A DNA stretch of 7,527 nt from a bacterium (GTDB taxonomy: Bacteria; Caldisericota; Caldisericia; B22-G15): positions 1 through 7,527 of the forward strand of contig JAAYUH010000221.1 in assembly GCA_012517755.1 (NCBI GenBank), written 5' to 3'. Position numbers and translations under genes: made by a program. Below are positions 1-6,967 of this stretch, one piece after another (the first letter of the stretch is position 1; each line of letters begins with the position of its first letter). The notes under the pieces are model-generated. The model worked only from the letters and a program-made list of their open reading frames with translations. It did not search any database and was not told the origin of the DNA.

Positions 1-907
1 CTTTATCAAAACGTTTTATTGCTTTATCTTGTTGGTTAAATGCTCCAACGATATTGTGCCCAGTAAAAGTTTCTTCTATATGACCATTTAAAGCACCAGT
101 ACTATCCCATTGAGCTATAAAGTATTTTTGAGATCTCCTCATAATAAACATTGTTACCAAAAATGATAGAGGAATAATTGCAAGAGATATCCAAGATAGA
201 AGTGGGCTTATAGAAAACATCATTATTAAAACACCTACTACTATAGCTATAGCATGAACTATCTGAGTAATTGTTTGTTGAAGTGTATGTGCTATATTAT
301 CTACATCATTAGTTACACGACTCAAGATATCTCCATGAGAGTGATTATCATAATATTTTAAAGGAAGTTTTGAAAGTTTGTTATCAACATCTCGTCGTAA
401 ATTATATACAACATTTTGAGCTACACCAGCCATTGTATATTGCTGTAACCATTGAAAGAAAGCAGCTAAAATATATATAACTAAAAGAGTAAGCAATAGA
501 TGTAATAAAGCATTAAAATCTACACCTTTTCCTGGTGTTATATCCATTGCTGATATCATATCTGCAAATTGATTTTCACCTCTAAGCTTTAACATTTGTA
601 TTACTTGATCTTTAGTTGTACCTGCCGGTAAATTTTTACTTATTATACCTTCAAATAGTTTATTAGTGGCTCTACCCATCATCTTTGGTGACATTATTGT
701 AAATGTCACACTAATAATTGTGAATATAATTACCAATAACATAGGAAAAGCTTGAGGTTTAAGATAGGTCATAAGACGTTTAAGAGTGCCTTTGAAGTCC
801 TTAGCTTTTTCACCAGACATTGCAGCAGCTCTTCCACCACCAAATCCACCATGTCTTCTTGGTTTAACTTTGGGTTCATTATTTGTATTATTATTGTTTG
901 TACTCAT
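1..907 (-). CDS. ABC exporter half-transporter, canonical subunit (partial, 3' end off the window)
   Basis: This is the N-terminal 302 residues of an ABC exporter half-transporter, open to the left edge with no stop. It starts at ATG 905-907 behind a strong GAGGAGG ribosome site (914-920, 6 nt spacer) and overlaps the end of the upstream ABC gene by 17 nt, so translation is probably coupled. A hydrophilic Asn- and Gly-rich leader (residues 1-30, with NNNNTNN and HGGFGGGR) precedes the motif EKAKDFKGTLKRL and then the membrane domain. Leaders of this type are typical of the second subunit of LmrCD/YfiBC-like heterodimers. The visible part contains the helices and the coupling-helix region (SRVTNDVDN, EETFTGHNIV), but the ATPase domain lies outside the window. 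I infer that it pairs with the product of the 891-2636 gene and supplies the Walker B Glu of the active ATP site. The substrate is unknown; drug or peptide export is the usual role. Confidence 0.93.
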   Translation of the reverse strand, partial: MSTNNNNTNNEPKVKPRRHGGFGGGRAAAMSGEKAKDFKGTLKRLMTYLKPQAFPMLLVIIFTIISVTFTIMSPKMMGRATNKLFEGIISKNLPAGTTKDQVIQMLKLRGENQFADMISAMDITPGKGVDFNALLHLLLTLLVIYILAAFFQWLQQYTMAGVAQNVVYNLRRDVDNKLSKLPLKYYDNHSHGDILSRVTNDVDNIAHTLQQTITQIVHAIAIVVGVLIMMFSISPLLSWISLAIIPLSFLVTMFIMRRSQKYFIAQWDSTGALNGHIEETFTGHNIVGAFNQQDKAIKRFDK

Positions 908-2636
908 TAATTTCCTCCTCTGAAAGTTGCGAATATACTATATCACGATAAACATCGCAAGTATCCATTAACTTATTATGATTGCCTATTCCAGCTATAG
1001 TACCATCGTCATTTAAAGTTATAATCTGATCAGCATCCATAATAGTGCTTACACGCTGTGCAACAATAATAACAGTAGAATTTACAGTTTCATTTTTAAG
1101 TGCTAATCTAAGCCTTGCATCTGTTTTAAAATCAAGAGCTGAAAAGCTATCATCAAATACATATATTTCTGGTTTTTTAACCAACGCTCTTGCAATAGCT
1201 AATCTCTGCCTTTGACCTCCTGAAAAGTTAACACCTCCTTGATCAACTGGTGCATATAATCTATCGGGTAACTCCATTACAAAATCTTTAGCCTGTGCTA
1301 CCTCTAATGCATGCCACAACTCTTCATCAGTAGCATTTTCATTTCCATATCTCAAATTGTCAGCTATTGTTCCACTAAAAAGAAATGCCTTTTGAGGAAC
1401 TAATCCTATTCTATCTCTTAAATCCTTTAATGGTATATCACGTATATCTATATCATCAATTTTTATGCAACCATTAGTGACATCATAAAAACGTGGTATT
1501 AGATTAACGAGGGTGCTTTTCCCACATCCTGTACTTCCTATTATAGCAGTAGTTTCACCTGGTATTGTCTTAAAAGATATATCTTTAAGTACTGGCTCTT
1601 CTGCACCTGGATATCTAAAATCCACATTCCAAAATTCTACACTTCCTTTTGCAATAATAGGTACTATAGGATTATTTTGGTCTTTTATTGATGGTTCAGT
1701 ATTAAGTACATCTAAAATACGTTCAGCTGATGCCTCAGCCCTTGGCATCATTATGAACATAGCCATTGCTATCATAACTGACATCATTATCTCCATAATA
1801 TATGTCAAAAAAGCTGTAAGATTTCCTATAGGCATAGCACCACTATCTATTCTATGTCCACCAAACCATATTATAGCTACAATTGATATGTTCATAACAA
1901 TCATAAGTGATGGAATGGCAAATGCAATAATTCTATTTACTCTCAATGTAGTAGATGTAAGATCGCGGTTTGCTTCATCGAAACGTCTCTTTTCATAATC
2001 TGATTTCACAAATGCTCTTATAACTCTAACACCCATTAATTTTTCACGCATAATTTGGTTAACACGGTCTATTTTTACCTGAATTGAACGAAATATTGGT
2101 ATAGTTTTTACCAGAAGAATTCCAACTAATGCTACCATAATAGGAACTATTATTATTATAGAGTAGGATAAAACCACATCTTGTCTCAAAGCCATTATAA
2201 TACCACCTATACACATAATAGGAGCCATTACCATAAGATTTAAACCAATAAACATTAACATCTGCATTTGATGGACATCATTAGTGTTGCGTGTGATTAG
2301 TGATGGTGTACCAAATTTATCAAGATCAGCTTGTGAAAAACTTTCTACTTTATAGAAAATAGCCCTCCTCATATCTTTTCCAAAACTCATAGAAATTTTA
2401 GAACTTAAATATGAAGAAGCTATAGCACAAACTGCTAAAATTAAAGTTACTCCTAACATAAAAAGTCCAGTATTTGTGATGTATTTAATATCACCTTTAG
2501 CAATACCATTGTTAATAATATCAGCATTCAAATTTGGTAAATAAAGATTAGATATAGCTTGTATAGAAAGTAATATTATAGTAAGTGTAAGTTGTTTCCA
2601 ATAGGGTTTTAAAAATTTTATAAATAAATCCTTCAT
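891..2636 (-). CDS. ABC exporter half-transporter, degenerate-site subunit (LmrC/BmrC/TM287-like)
   Basis: This is a complete 581-residue fused permease-ATPase, the usual length for a type IV ABC exporter subunit. Six hydrophobic segments lie in residues about 15-300 (roughly 16-36, 55-78, 128-150, 156-177, 235-260, 272-297). The nucleotide-binding domain shows A-loop Y342, Walker A G367-T375 (GSTGCGKST), Q-loop Q415, signature SGGQRQR at 472-478 and Walker B ending in D495. The residue after D495 is D496 where an active site has Glu, and the H-loop is Q527 (VAQRVST) where His is usual. In heterodimeric exporters such as TM287/288 and BmrCD these substitutions mark the subunit that carries the non-hydrolysing ATP site, so this protein should need the following gene product as partner. 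The start ATG 2634-2636 follows AAGGAG (2647-2652) and lies 21 nt after the MarR stop. It is likely co-transcribed with MarR and repressed by it. Confidence 0.96.
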   Translation of the reverse strand: MKDLFIKFLKPYWKQLTLTIILLSIQAISNLYLPNLNADIINNGIAKGDIKYITNTGLFMLGVTLILAVCAIASSYLSSKISMSFGKDMRRAIFYKVESFSQADLDKFGTPSLITRNTNDVHQMQMLMFIGLNLMVMAPIMCIGGIIMALRQDVVLSYSIIIIVPIMVALVGILLVKTIPIFRSIQVKIDRVNQIMREKLMGVRVIRAFVKSDYEKRRFDEANRDLTSTTLRVNRIIAFAIPSLMIVMNISIVAIIWFGGHRIDSGAMPIGNLTAFLTYIMEIMMSVMIAMAMFIMMPRAEASAERILDVLNTEPSIKDQNNPIVPIIAKGSVEFWNVDFRYPGAEEPVLKDISFKTIPGETTAIIGSTGCGKSTLVNLIPRFYDVTNGCIKIDDIDIRDIPLKDLRDRIGLVPQKAFLFSGTIADNLRYGNENATDEELWHALEVAQAKDFVMELPDRLYAPVDQGGVNFSGGQRQRLAIARALVKKPEIYVFDDSFSALDFKTDARLRLALKNETVNSTVIIVAQRVSTIMDADQIITLNDDGTIAGIGNHNKLMDTCDVYRDIVYSQLSEEEINEYKQ

Positions 2637-2657
2637 ATAGATGCTTCTCCTTCCTTT

Positions 2658-3137
2658 TTAAAGCTTGTTTAATATGTTTGAACTTATAATGTTAAGCCAA
2701 CTAACCAAATTATTTTTCTGATCGCAACTTAAATTATTTAAACTTGTATTTATAATATCAGCTAAAATATCATTTAATATACTTAACATATCTATACCAG
2801 CATCAGTTAAATATATTCGGCTTAGACGTTGATCATGTTCATCATCTTTACGTATTATTAATCCTGCTTTTTCTAACTTTTGTAGCATATGTGTAACAGT
2901 GGGTGGCGCAACATGCATCTTTTCAGCGAGATCTCGTTGGCTTATTCCTGAATTTTGATTGATAAACCAAAGGCACACTGCCTGACCTGGATAGATCCCT
3001 TTTTCAGAGGTTAGTTTGAATAGAAGCTGACTATGGAAGCGTATAAATTTAAAAAAAGAGTGAAATACCTCAAGAGAAACAGGATCTATTCGTTCTATAT
3101 TTAAAAAAGATGTATCATCTGATTCGTTCGCATACAA
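2658..3137 (-). CDS. MarR-family transcriptional regulator, TTG start
   Basis: This 159-residue protein has the normal MarR length. It has an N-terminal helical dimerisation region (about 15-60), a winged helix with recognition-helix region ISQRDLAEKMHVAPPTVTHM (65-84), a wing with the family pattern RKDDEHDQRLSRIYLT (96-111; D99, D102 and R104 fit the conserved D..D.R), and C-terminal dimer helices. It has two cysteines, C55 and C138. The start is TTG at 3135-3137, placed 9 nt after AGGAGG (3147-3152). A nearby ATG at 3131-3133 is out of frame. The gene sits directly upstream of two ABC exporter genes, a classic local repressor arrangement. The promoter and a cluster of TTAG/CTAA inverted repeats lie just upstream, so autoregulation of the whole operon is likely. 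All six Arg codons are CGN, unlike the genes to the right. The ligand cannot be read from the sequence. Confidence 0.95.
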   Translation of the reverse strand: MYANESDDTSFLNIERIDPVSLEVFHSFFKFIRFHSQLLFKLTSEKGIYPGQAVCLWFINQNSGISQRDLAEKMHVAPPTVTHMLQKLEKAGLIIRKDDEHDQRLSRIYLTDAGIDMLSILNDILADIINTSLNNLSCDQKNNLVSWLNIISSNILNKL

Positions 3138-3146
3138 TAGATTTAA

Positions 3147-3152
3147 CCTCCT
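3147..3152 (-). promoter_or_regulatory. Ribosome binding site of the MarR gene (AGGAGG)
   Basis: A perfect AGGAGG lies 9 nt before TTG 3135-3137. It decides the start: no in-frame ATG is close, and the ATG at 3131-3133 is in another frame. The weak TTG codon behind a strong Shine-Dalgarno sequence would keep repressor levels moderate; that last point is inference. Confidence 0.75.
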
Positions 3153-3167
3153 TTTAAAAAAATTATT

Positions 3168-3209
3168 TAACTAACTAAAGGTTAGCATATAAACTAATAG
3201 TTAGCTAAA
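3168..3209. promoter_or_regulatory. Putative MarR operator cluster (TTAG/CTAA inverted repeats)
   Basis: Within about 42 bp there are several overlapping dyads. CTAAC (3171-3175) pairs with GTTAG (3181-3185) across 5 nt. AACTA-a-TAGTT (3192-3202) is an 11-bp perfect dyad. TTAGCTAA (3201-3208) is an 8-bp palindrome. GTTAGC also recurs directly at 3181-3186 and 3200-3205. MarR proteins bind imperfect palindromes of about 16-20 bp, often with TTAG/CTAA-type arms. The cluster sits between the predicted transcription start (about 3211) and the MarR ribosome site, where a bound dimer would block transcription. Binding is inferred from position and symmetry. Confidence 0.6.
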
Positions 3210-3217
3210 CAATCAAT

Positions 3218-3245
3218 ATTTTACAGCTCATATTATTTTTGTCAA
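3218..3245 (-). promoter_or_regulatory. Sigma-70-type promoter of the MarR-ABC operon
   Basis: On the minus strand a perfect -35 TTGACA (3240-3245) is followed after 16 nt by TAAAAT (3218-3223), a 5/6 match to the -10 consensus. Initiation would fall near 3211, giving a leader of about 70 nt that contains the dyad cluster and the AGGAGG ribosome site. Confidence 0.65.
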
Positions 3246-3517
3246 GAGGTTTGTTAATTAGGTCAGTGAAAAGTATTTAAACTTTAATTCCTGTTAACCA
3301 GGAATCTATATTGCTTATGGAAATTCTAAATTCAAGTTTTTTAATTTTTAGGGTAAAAGAATGACAAAAAATAGGATTTTTTAGAGTTTTTCTGTTAATG
3401 ATAAATTGATGGATATAAAAATTAATTTATATAAATACTACAAAATTAAACAACTATATAATAATAAAAAATCTATTTAGAAAAACAATAAACATTTTAA
3501 TTTATAAAGTTAACTTT
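3246..3517. other. AT-rich intergenic stretch between the two gene blocks
   Basis: I see no supportable gene on either strand here; the plus-strand starts (for example ATGs near 3317 and 3361) reach stops within about 15 codons. The stretch holds one clean inverted repeat (3287-3305) and some A/T-only dyads, but no convincing terminator for the lysine-rich genes that would read into it. Codon use differs on its two sides, so the join between blocks of different origin, if there is one, probably lies here. Confidence 0.6.
3287..3305. repeat. Perfect inverted repeat, 7-bp arms
   Basis: ATTCCTG and CAGGAAT pair perfectly across a 5-nt loop (TTAAC). It lies about 40 bp upstream of the -35 box of the MarR promoter. 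No run of T follows on either strand, so it is a poor intrinsic terminator. It could be a protein-binding site or chance. Confidence 0.4.
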
Positions 3518-3616
3518 CTAACCTTTTTTTCTTGTTTTACATCCGCTCTTTGAAGGTTTTTTTGTAGTTTTTTCTTTTTTCTGTTCTTCTTTAGTTTCAT
3601 TTTTCTTTTTAGCCAT
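3518..3616 (-). CDS. Lysine-rich miniprotein, 32 residues
   Basis: This short reading frame starts at ATG 3614-3616, 6 nt after AAAGGAG (3623-3629), and ends at TAG 3518-3520. The product begins MAKKKNETKEEQKKEK and ends SKSGCKTRKKG. It has 13 Lys and one Arg in 32 residues, with four Glu, one Cys (C26) and no hydrophobic core, so it should be disordered and strongly basic. It begins 20 nt after the stop of a second lysine-rich gene of the same style, and both open with a K-K-K cluster, which suggests an operon of related products. I do not recognise a family. Binding to nucleic acid or another polyanion is plausible from composition only. A good ribosome site and the paired arrangement argue that it is real; its size and the low-complexity A-rich DNA argue for caution. 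Confidence 0.6.
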   Translation of the reverse strand: MAKKKNETKEEQKKEKTTKKPSKSGCKTRKKG

Positions 3617-3636
3617 TTTTGACTCCTTTGAATTTT

Positions 3637-3786
3637 TTACTTTTTACCTTTTTTAGAGGTTGTTTTTTTTGTCATTGTTTTTTTAGCAGTTTTTTTAGCA
3701 GTTGCTTTTTCAGTTACTTTTTTTGTAGATTTCTTAACAACCTTTTTTGGTGTTGATTTTTTTACTTCTTCCTTCTTTTTTTCCAT
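3637..3786 (-). CDS. Lysine-rich histone-H1-like miniprotein, 49 residues
   Basis: This frame starts at ATG 3784-3786 after a strong GGAGGT ribosome site (3791-3796, 4 nt spacer) and ends at TAA 3637-3639. The product has 22 Lys and 9 Thr in 49 residues. Its second half repeats a KK pair every four to five residues (K31-32, K35-36, K40-41, K45-46, as in TAKKTAKKT). This resembles the Lys/Ala/Thr-rich tails of histone H1-like bacterial proteins (HctB, AlgP, some HU C-termini) but lacks any folded domain. DNA or RNA compaction or binding is inferred from composition. It lies 74 nt after the 1031-residue secreted-protein gene and 20 nt before the 32-residue miniprotein. It may be read through from the secreted-protein operon or transcribed from its own promoter at 3826-3854. 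It has no signal peptide, so it should be cytoplasmic. Confidence 0.7.
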   Translation of the reverse strand: MEKKKEEVKKSTPKKVVKKSTKKVTEKATAKKTAKKTMTKKTTSKKGKK

Positions 3787-3825
3787 TTTTACCTCCGAAT
3801 TTTAGAATTTTTTAGTATATATTTA

Positions 3826-3854
3826 TTGATAAATTATAAATATCATTTTGTCAA
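3826..3854 (-). promoter_or_regulatory. Possible promoter for the lysine-rich miniproteins
   Basis: A perfect TTGACA (3849-3854, minus strand) is followed after 17 nt by TATCAA (3826-3831), a 4/6 match to the -10 consensus. It lies directly after the stop of the 1031-residue gene and about 40 bp before the 49-residue miniprotein start. The surrounding DNA is so AT-rich that the weak -10 could be chance. Confidence 0.35.
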
Positions 3855-3860
3855 TAGTTT

Positions 3861-6800
3861 TTAAGGTACAATCTTTCCCCAATTTTGAGATAAAATTATC
3901 AAATCAATTCCATTTACTCTTAAATCATTATTAAAATCACAATTAGGATTCCAATTTGGATCTGATGGAGTTGAGCCAAATGCTTGCATTAAGAGAATTA
4001 AATCAAGACCATTAACAATTTTATCTCCATTTGCGTCTCCTAAAACACCAACACTCTCAAGAATTTTTATCTCATTAACAAATGTTTTGCAAGGTATAAA
4101 AAGTGGAGAAGAATCATACAAGGAAAGATTTGTAAATTTTAATTTCAAATCACCTTTAGAAATTGTTCTAAAAGTAACTTTAAAAAGTGAACCACTACCT
4201 GAGATACCTTTTTGAGAAGTCCTTATAGCTTGCAAAATAGCATATCCTTCAAGATTAAATATTTTATATGAATATATAGGTTTTATACCATCGCTACCAA
4301 GAAATGTACTTTCTTTTATCTCTTCAATCTGAACTAAATTTGGATCAAAATTCAAGAAAAAGTTTGCAGATATAACATTTTCAACATTATTTATTATTAT
4401 GTCCACAGTAAATATTTCATTTGAATTTACTGTGACTTGAGAAGGAAGAATTGAAATATTACTATTTTTTGGTTGATGAGCAACAATTATTACATTTGCA
4501 GTTCTTACCTTTCCTCCACTTTCACCTTTAATTACCAAAGTATATGTTGTGCTTTCTAAATTTTGAGATGTATCTATGGTTAAATAAGAGGTATCAATAA
4601 AAGATGGCATTTTATTTGGATTAAAAGAATAAGATAGTCCTTGTGGAAGAGGTTGATTTAAACCGTCGAGTGTTAAATTTACATCATCTTTAAAGATATT
4701 GTCTCTTTTTACTTTAACAACAAAAAATAAGCTCTCCCCAACAGTAACATTCCTTTCTATTGGTGGCTCTACTTCTATTTTAAAATCACCTGTTGGTTTT
4801 ATAACAATATTTAATGGTATTGTAGTAGTAAAACTCTTTCCACCGCCTTTTCCAATAATTGTTATAAGATAAGACCCAGGGGTAGTGTCTAATGACGTAT
4901 TTATCGTTAAAGTGCTCGTCTGTCCACTATATATCTCTTTTGGCTGAAAAACATAATTACAATTTGCTGGAAGATTTGAAATTGTAAGTTTTACTTTTTC
5001 ATTAAATCCTCCAGATGCTTCCATATATATTCTATATATACCAGTTTCACCTTGATAAACAGTCGAAAGTACACTTTGTATATTTAAAGTAAATGAACCT
5101 GGCACTTGCTCTTTTACTTTAACACTTATATCTTTTGTTCTTACCTTTTCTCCACTTACTCCCTTTATTCTTATAGTATATGATTGAACAATAGCATTTA
5201 AAAGTGGCTTTATTGTTAACTGTGAATTTTTATTTGCAGATGAAATTGAAGAAGGATTAAATTCATATTGAATATTTTGTGGTGGATTTTCAATAGATAG
5301 ATTTATAACTCCATCAAAACCACCATAAGGTGTAAAAGATACATTAAAAGATACTTCATCTCCAATATAAACCTCGCCAGATTCAGGAGTTACATTCAAA
5401 GCAAAATATGGTTCAATATTTACTGATAATCTTATTTCTCTTATTCTTCTTGAAACTAAACTTTTTCCTACAACTTTTAAGTTATATGTACCTGAAGGAA
5501 CATTTTCAGTTACATTAATTGTTAAGGTTGATGTTCTAATTTCATTGGTTAGAGTTTGTGGTTCAAAATTATAGATTAAATTTTGAGGAGCTCCTTCAAG
5601 AAAAAGATTAACTCCACCTGAGAAATTAGAAAAAGGAGTTATATTTATTGTAAATTTTGCTTCTCCTCCAACATAGGTAACTGCACTGTCTGGAGTAACA
5701 GTTATATCAAAATCATTTTCGAAAAAGGCATAAAGGTAATGATCTTGAGAGGTAACAAAAATACCTCCTTCTGCTATTGCTGGAGAGGATTGAATCTCAC
5801 CAGCAGTTTCATATTCCCATAGTTTAACTCCACTTCTTCTATTTAATCCATATATTTTTTTATCATCAGAGCCAAAATATATAAAATCTCCAGAAATTGC
5901 AGCAGAACTTTCAATTTTTCCTCCTGCTTGAAATGGAAATCCTGCTCTTATTGTAGATGTACTTTTTTCAATTGAATAGAATCTTCCAAGTTCATCTCCA
6001 ATATATATTGAATCATCTCCGACTGCTGCTGTTGCTGAAAAATGACTATTTGTAGAAAATTCTCTAACAAAAGTCAAAATGGATGTTAGAAATATAACTT
6101 TACCATTTTCATAAGCATATTGTGATTTTACTGGAACATATAGATAATTTCCATCTGTTGAAATTGTTGAATAATTTTGAAATGCTGTAATACCAGAAAT
6201 CTTATAAGAAGCAAGAGGTGCTGTCCCGCCAAGAACATCAATTGCATAAACATAACCATCAAATGTTAAAACATAAACAACTCCACCTAAAACACAAGGC
6301 GAACCTCTGACTCCATGATTTGAAAGAGGGAATCTCCATATTAAATTGCCTGTTTCAGCATCAATTGCATAAACATAAGATTCAATACCATTTGTAGCAA
6401 ATATAACTTTCCCTTCAGCATAAACCGGGGAACCCTCTGCTTGCCCTCTAAATATATCTCTATTTGTAAAATCTGAAAATTCCCACAGTTTTTCTCCAGT
6501 TATTGCATTAAAAGCATATAGGCCACTATTTCTATTAACATCTCCTCCTGAAGTAACATATATTTTACCATTATTATATAAAGGTGAACCTGTAATTAAA
6601 TTAGGTGTTTGATATGTCCACTTTGGTTGCCAAGTTCCACCTGATATAACTACATTTTTTGCATCATTTATACTGAATGCATATAGATAGCCATTATAAT
6701 CTCCAACATATACATATCCATTTACAACTATAGGAGATGATTTTGAGTTTGATGATAGTTGTGCTCTTGCAATTGGATCATCTTTTTTTGGAAGTTTCAA

Positions 6801-6956
6801 TGGATCGACTATGATATCACTAACTCCTGTATGCCTTATATCTTTCATAAAAATTGGCCATATTGATTGTTGAATATTTACTCCCTTTACTATCCCTAAA
6901 AAAGAAGTTGCTATCAAAAATAAAATTGTTACTAATGAAAAAAATTTATTTTTCAT
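3861..6956 (-). CDS. Secreted multidomain surface protein: beta-propeller, four Ig-like modules, cohesin-like domain, dockerin
   Basis: This is a complete 1031-residue protein. Residues 1-25 form a signal peptide (KNK, then a hydrophobic stretch to about 23). Residues 31-412 form a PQQ/BamB-type propeller: the opening WPIFMKDIRHTGVSD is typical, and about eight blades with SSP/GSP..nGxxY and YAxdaxTGxxxW motifs begin near 73, 123, 175, 218, 263, 308, 350 and 390. Four diverged beta-sandwich modules of about 100 residues follow (about 415-513, 517-614, 621-716, 724-822), sharing Y.F.P and S.LTI...Y.L.I.G motifs. Residues 832-966 resemble a cohesin domain (VNSNEIFTVDIIINNVENVI). The C-terminus is a type I dockerin with two 12-residue calcium loops, D974-D985 (DANGDKIVNGLD) and D1007-D1018 (DFNNDLRVNGID). 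ATG 6954-6956 follows GAGGAGG, which overlaps the stop of the upstream gene. No catalytic site is visible, so a scaffold or binding role is inferred. All 25 Arg codons are AGA/AGG. Confidence 0.93.
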   Translation of the reverse strand: MKNKFFSLVTILFLIATSFLGIVKGVNIQQSIWPIFMKDIRHTGVSDIIVDPLKLPKKDDPIARAQLSSNSKSSPIVVNGYVYVGDYNGYLYAFSINDAKNVVISGGTWQPKWTYQTPNLITGSPLYNNGKIYVTSGGDVNRNSGLYAFNAITGEKLWEFSDFTNRDIFRGQAEGSPVYAEGKVIFATNGIESYVYAIDAETGNLIWRFPLSNHGVRGSPCVLGGVVYVLTFDGYVYAIDVLGGTAPLASYKISGITAFQNYSTISTDGNYLYVPVKSQYAYENGKVIFLTSILTFVREFSTNSHFSATAAVGDDSIYIGDELGRFYSIEKSTSTIRAGFPFQAGGKIESSAAISGDFIYFGSDDKKIYGLNRRSGVKLWEYETAGEIQSSPAIAEGGIFVTSQDHYLYAFFENDFDITVTPDSAVTYVGGEAKFTINITPFSNFSGGVNLFLEGAPQNLIYNFEPQTLTNEIRTSTLTINVTENVPSGTYNLKVVGKSLVSRRIREIRLSVNIEPYFALNVTPESGEVYIGDEVSFNVSFTPYGGFDGVINLSIENPPQNIQYEFNPSSISSANKNSQLTIKPLLNAIVQSYTIRIKGVSGEKVRTKDISVKVKEQVPGSFTLNIQSVLSTVYQGETGIYRIYMEASGGFNEKVKLTISNLPANCNYVFQPKEIYSGQTSTLTINTSLDTTPGSYLITIIGKGGGKSFTTTIPLNIVIKPTGDFKIEVEPPIERNVTVGESLFFVVKVKRDNIFKDDVNLTLDGLNQPLPQGLSYSFNPNKMPSFIDTSYLTIDTSQNLESTTYTLVIKGESGGKVRTANVIIVAHQPKNSNISILPSQVTVNSNEIFTVDIIINNVENVISANFFLNFDPNLVQIEEIKESTFLGSDGIKPIYSYKIFNLEGYAILQAIRTSQKGISGSGSLFKVTFRTISKGDLKLKFTNLSLYDSSPLFIPCKTFVNEIKILESVGVLGDANGDKIVNGLDLILLMQAFGSTPSDPNWNPNCDFNNDLRVNGIDLIILSQNWGKIVP

Positions 6957-6960
6957 TTTT

Positions 6961-6967
6961 CCTCCTC
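6961..6967 (-). promoter_or_regulatory. Ribosome binding site overlapping the upstream stop
   Basis: GAGGAGG sits 4 nt before ATG 6954-6956 and contains two bases of the upstream gene's TGA (6966-6968). Stop, ribosome site and start are thus packed within 15 bp, pointing to translational coupling of the two secreted-protein genes. Confidence 0.8.

Noticed and set aside
1513..1998. Plus-strand open frame of 161 codons
   Set aside because: It lies wholly inside the ABC exporter gene on the other strand, has no family features, and is a shadow of the membrane-domain and Walker A coding sequence.
3131..3133. ATG near the MarR start as an alternative initiation codon
   Set aside because: It is out of frame with the MarR protein; the in-frame TTG at 3135-3137 has a proper ribosome site.
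3366..3382. A/T-only hairpin (AAAAAAT, 3-nt loop, ATTTTTT) as a terminator for the lysine-rich genes
   Set aside because: The stem has no G-C pair and such dyads are expected by chance in sequence this AT-rich. There is no separate T-run after a stable stem.
3317..3384. Short plus-strand frames beginning at ATG near 3317 and 3361
   Set aside because: They end after about 15 and 7 codons, lack convincing ribosome sites and show no protein-like features.
3506..3517. 12-bp palindrome AAAGTTAACTTT right after the stop of the 32-residue gene
   Set aside because: It has no loop and is mostly A/T, so it would not form a stable RNA hairpin; it is also too short to claim as an operator without other copies.
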